NCBI RefSeq assembly: GCF_007097485.1
Contig: NZ_VKDE01000015.1
Coordinates: 107,134-171,133, forward strand
DNA: 64,000 bases
Origin: Carboxylicivirga sp. M1479
Lineage (GTDB): Bacteria; Bacteroidota; Bacteroidia; Bacteroidales; Marinilabiliaceae
Direction of reading: 5' to 3'
Shown here: piece after piece, positions 61,712 to 64,000 of the stretch
How the letters are laid out: every line of letters begins with the position of its first letter
Numbering within the stretch: position 1 is the stretch's first letter
The notes under the pieces: model-generated
What the model saw: only the letters and a program-made list of their open reading frames with translations
Database searches by the model: none
What the model was told of the DNA's origin: nothing
Position numbers and translations under genes: made by a program

Positions 61712-64000
61712 TTATTCTGCCAGAATACCAAATTCAGCACCTCCGGCAAAGTCCTGACCGTTTTGTGAACTAACACCAGTAAAACGCATATAACGGGCCT
61801 TTAAGGGCTCTTTAAATAACACACGCTTCTCTTTTTTATCCTTAGAGAACTGACCTTCATGTACTGGTTCTCCCCAGTTTTCACCATCCATACTCACATG
61901 AATCGTATAGTCCTTGATATCACCATTTCTTCCACTCTGACGCGGCTGGTAAGTGAAGCCTTTGATAGTTTTAGCTTCACCACAGTCAAAATCAACCCAG
62001 TGCGGAAATTGTGCTACCGTGACTGAGTACATGGTATGCCAGGTCGTTGACGGATCTCCATCCACCAGATTGGTGGCTGCGGTACCGGCACCCGGTTCTT
62101 CACTACTGACAAAGACAACCCTTGTTTCAATCTTTTCAATTTTATTGAAGGTCATCGACACTTCAGAATATTTATTGCCTTTGAACCAGGCTTTAATGGT
62201 ACCTGCTTCGCGCATAGAGAAAGGCACACTGTAAGCTTTTGCTTTTCCTCCATTAACAGCATAAATGTATTGGGCATCCTCTTTGGTCGATGAGATTTTA
62301 ACTTTACCATTAGCTGAACGCGTTATTGTTACTGGCACTACACCTGATGGAGTCACATGTGCAATTTGATCTAAATCTTCACCCGCAGGACGAATGATAA
62401 AACCAAAATCGTTTTGACCGGCATATACTCTATCGTGCTTTAAAGGTGCGCCCTGTCCACAGCTGGCTCCTCCCAATCCTGTTACTTTCATATCCAAATG
62501 AAGAGTGATATCTCCCGGTTCTGGCAATTCATAAATATGAGCTGCTGTTCCCATGTCCTGAGCGGTGTAAGGCAAGGCACTAACCACCATTTCATCAGCT
62601 GCTACAAATAGAGCTCCGACATGTCTATTATTGGTTAAGGCACACCAGCGGGTCTCCTCGTGATTGGCCATATCCTGTGGTTTCGGGAAGTTGACAAGCT
62701 CTTCGGCTACAGTCGTTGTGTATTTCTGTATATTCTGAGCCGTCTTACGGTCGTTGTAGTTACCAATTGGTCCACGGCCGTAATAGGTCAGGTTTTCGTA
62801 AACCTTTGGAATAGTCATGGAATACCCCAGGCGTGGTAATACAAACTGTTCATCATTCGTCGTAATGCTTGACTGCAATTCCACAGATCCATCTGGGTAT
62901 ACCGTCCATATCTGGTTGGTCACAAAACGGAAGTCATCTTCACCAAATTTCTCATTAGTCAGCTCTTCAACCGACAGTACATTACCACTTGTGCCACCAT
63001 GCTGTTTGGCTGCATTGGGCGCTTGCGAAACCACGGTAAAAGCCAGGGTAGTTGTTCCATCCGCATTGCTTCTTATTTTTGAGTCAATAGCTTTATGTTG
63101 CAAATTATGCAAACCTTTTTCGTACCAACTTTTGTAACCCCAGGTATCGTTATTAACAAAGGCGCGGAAGGCATCCAACTTTGGACCGTTACCATCGGCA
63201 ATGATGAGTTGACCATTGTAAGCTAAGCCATATAACGAACCGTCTGCCATGTTGAATTTGGCGATAAAGTTTTGACCGCTTACCTCTTTGATGTTGTTAG
63301 CCGCATCAGTCAATTTTACTTGACCTCCTGCAGCTTTAGCTACTGCAGCCATCGCAGGCACTTCTGTTTTTGCTTTTAACAAGAACTGCTCTTCGGCCTC
63401 TACAAAGCCTTTATCGGCCCATGGCTCATTATTTTTCAAGGTCAATTGCAGTTTGACAAAGTATTCGGAACCCGCTTTAAATTTGTCAAAATCATAAGGC
63501 AAATTGACTGTAGTTTTGGTTCTTGCAGCGATTGGCTCAAAAGCCAGCTGACCATTTTCAATCTCAGTCCCATTTTCCCATAGAGACCAGCTCAAATTAT
63601 AATCAGCCAGTGATTTGAAATAATACTTATTGAAAATTTCAATTTCACCTTCTTTAATATCGAATGCATTAAAACCGATGTGCTGGTAAACTTTCTTCAC
63701 CTCATAATACTGTGGCTTCAAATCGCGCTCAGCAAATAAAATACCATTCATCACAAACTGACCACTGTTGGGTTTATCGCCAAAGTCGCCACCGTAGGCC
63801 AGGTAACGTGTACCATCTTCGCGATAATTATAGACAGCCTGGTCAATCCAGTCCCAGATAGCGCCACCACAAAAGAAGTTAGTCGACTCAATGGCATTCC
63901 AGTAATCAATCAGGTTACCACAGGCATTACCCATAGAATGCGCATATTCTGAGATATGGAACGGATATTTAATATTCATTTCTCCGGTTACGGCATTATT
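61712..64000 (-). CDS. Beta-galactosidase (GH2) with C-terminal discoidin domain, 5' truncated by window
   Basis: The frame is open to the window edge, so the N-terminal domains are missing. The part seen starts in the catalytic barrel, where HISEYAHSMGNACGNL contains the nucleophile Glu and GGAIWDWIDQAVYNY follows. DUF4981 and Bgal small-chain domains come next (GLHNLQ ... YYGRGPIGNYNDRKTAQNI), and from about residue 640 an F5/8-type C carbohydrate-binding domain (LVDGDPSTTWHTMY, YMRFTGVSSQNGQDF). It cleaves beta-galactosides of plant or algal glycans in the periplasm or at the surface. The signal peptide cannot be seen. Confidence 0.92.
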   Translation of the reverse strand, partial: NNAVTGEMNIKYPFHISEYAHSMGNACGNLIDYWNAIESTNFFCGGAIWDWIDQAVYNYREDGTRYLAYGGDFGDKPNSGQFVMNGILFAERDLKPQYYEVKKVYQHIGFNAFDIKEGEIEIFNKYYFKSLADYNLSWSLWENGTEIENGQLAFEPIAARTKTTVNLPYDFDKFKAGSEYFVKLQLTLKNNEPWADKGFVEAEEQFLLKAKTEVPAMAAVAKAAGGQVKLTDAANNIKEVSGQNFIAKFNMADGSLYGLAYNGQLIIADGNGPKLDAFRAFVNNDTWGYKSWYEKGLHNLQHKAIDSKIRSNADGTTTLAFTVVSQAPNAAKQHGGTSGNVLSVEELTNEKFGEDDFRFVTNQIWTVYPDGSVELQSSITTNDEQFVLPRLGYSMTIPKVYENLTYYGRGPIGNYNDRKTAQNIQKYTTTVAEELVNFPKPQDMANHEETRWCALTNNRHVGALFVAADEMVVSALPYTAQDMGTAAHIYELPEPGDITLHLDMKVTGLGGASCGQGAPLKHDRVYAGQNDFGFIIRPAGEDLDQIAHVTPSGVVPVTITRSANGKVKISSTKEDAQYIYAVNGGKAKAYSVPFSMREAGTIKAWFKGNKYSEVSMTFNKIEKIETRVVFVSSEEPGAGTAATNLVDGDPSTTWHTMYSVTVAQFPHWVDFDCGEAKTIKGFTYQPRQSGRNGDIKDYTIHVSMDGENWGEPVHEGQFSKDKKEKRVLFKEPLKARYMRFTGVSSQNGQDFAGGAEFGILAE

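Noticed and set aside
1..64000. CRISPR array
   Set aside because: No set of regularly spaced identical 25-40 bp repeats is present; the 21-bp and 147-bp repeats are contiguous without spacers.

Overview
The window looks like a chromosome segment of a Bacteroidota member, probably an anaerobic or facultative, polysaccharide-degrading Bacteroidales/Marinilabiliales-type organism. The evidence is the AT-rich sequence, promoters of the TAnnTTTG (-7) type, a UpxY-like NusG paralogue, menaquinone genes, a CTnDOT-type family of tyrosine recombinases, RteC and DUF4248/DUF4406-type accessory genes, and a GH2 beta-galactosidase with a discoidin domain. All calls come from reading the sequence; no similarity search was run.

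Layout. (1) 1-17860 is core chromosome. It holds the 3' end of a UpxY/NusG-like gene with a UDP-glucuronate epimerase, two unknown genes, menF-menD-menB, a LysE exporter, and a phosphate block (PiT transporter with PhoU-like tail, PhoR/PhoB-like pair, OprP-like porin). The transporter and the porin share an 11-bp phased TTAACA/GTAACA array that looks like a Pho box. A BASS-type transporter, an RsmI-like methylase and an FKBP lipoprotein follow. A degenerate 21-bp minisatellite lies at about 10277-10675. (2) 17861-17945 is tRNA-Ser(UGA). Its 3' end is one copy of a 16-bp direct repeat; the other copy is at 59745-59760. (3) 17934-59760 is an integrative element of about 41.8 kb. (4) Right of it are a second integrase of the same family, several strong hairpins, and a 5'-truncated beta-galactosidase running off the window.

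Inside the element, from the left: integrase; a leftward operon (two tiny Gly/Asn/Lys-rich peptides, GT4 glycosyltransferase, radical SAM/SPASM protein, tyrosine phosphatase, O-methyltransferase, WG-repeat protein) that looks like a peptide-modification cluster, with a divergent NtrC-like AAA+ gene; a long leftward block (44556 to 25608) of virion-like and lysis genes; a small two-gene cassette flanked by 43-bp direct repeats; a seven-gene defence operon headed by an XRE regulator and a fused m5C/N6-type methyltransferase; an iteron-like intergenic region; a primase-helicase; and excisionase/RteC-type regulators.

The main proposal is that 25608-44556 plus the primase is an integrated tailless, probably membrane-containing virus. 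It has a muramidase/holin/coiled-coil lysis cassette, a P5-like virion lytic protein, a repetitive receptor-binding spike, many small proteins with one membrane anchor followed by basic residues, and compact beta-rich proteins that are capsid candidates. One of these is followed by a strong terminator. I see no terminase, portal, tape measure, sheath or baseplate gene, and no relaxase or conjugation ATPase. The virus assignment is inference from gene content.
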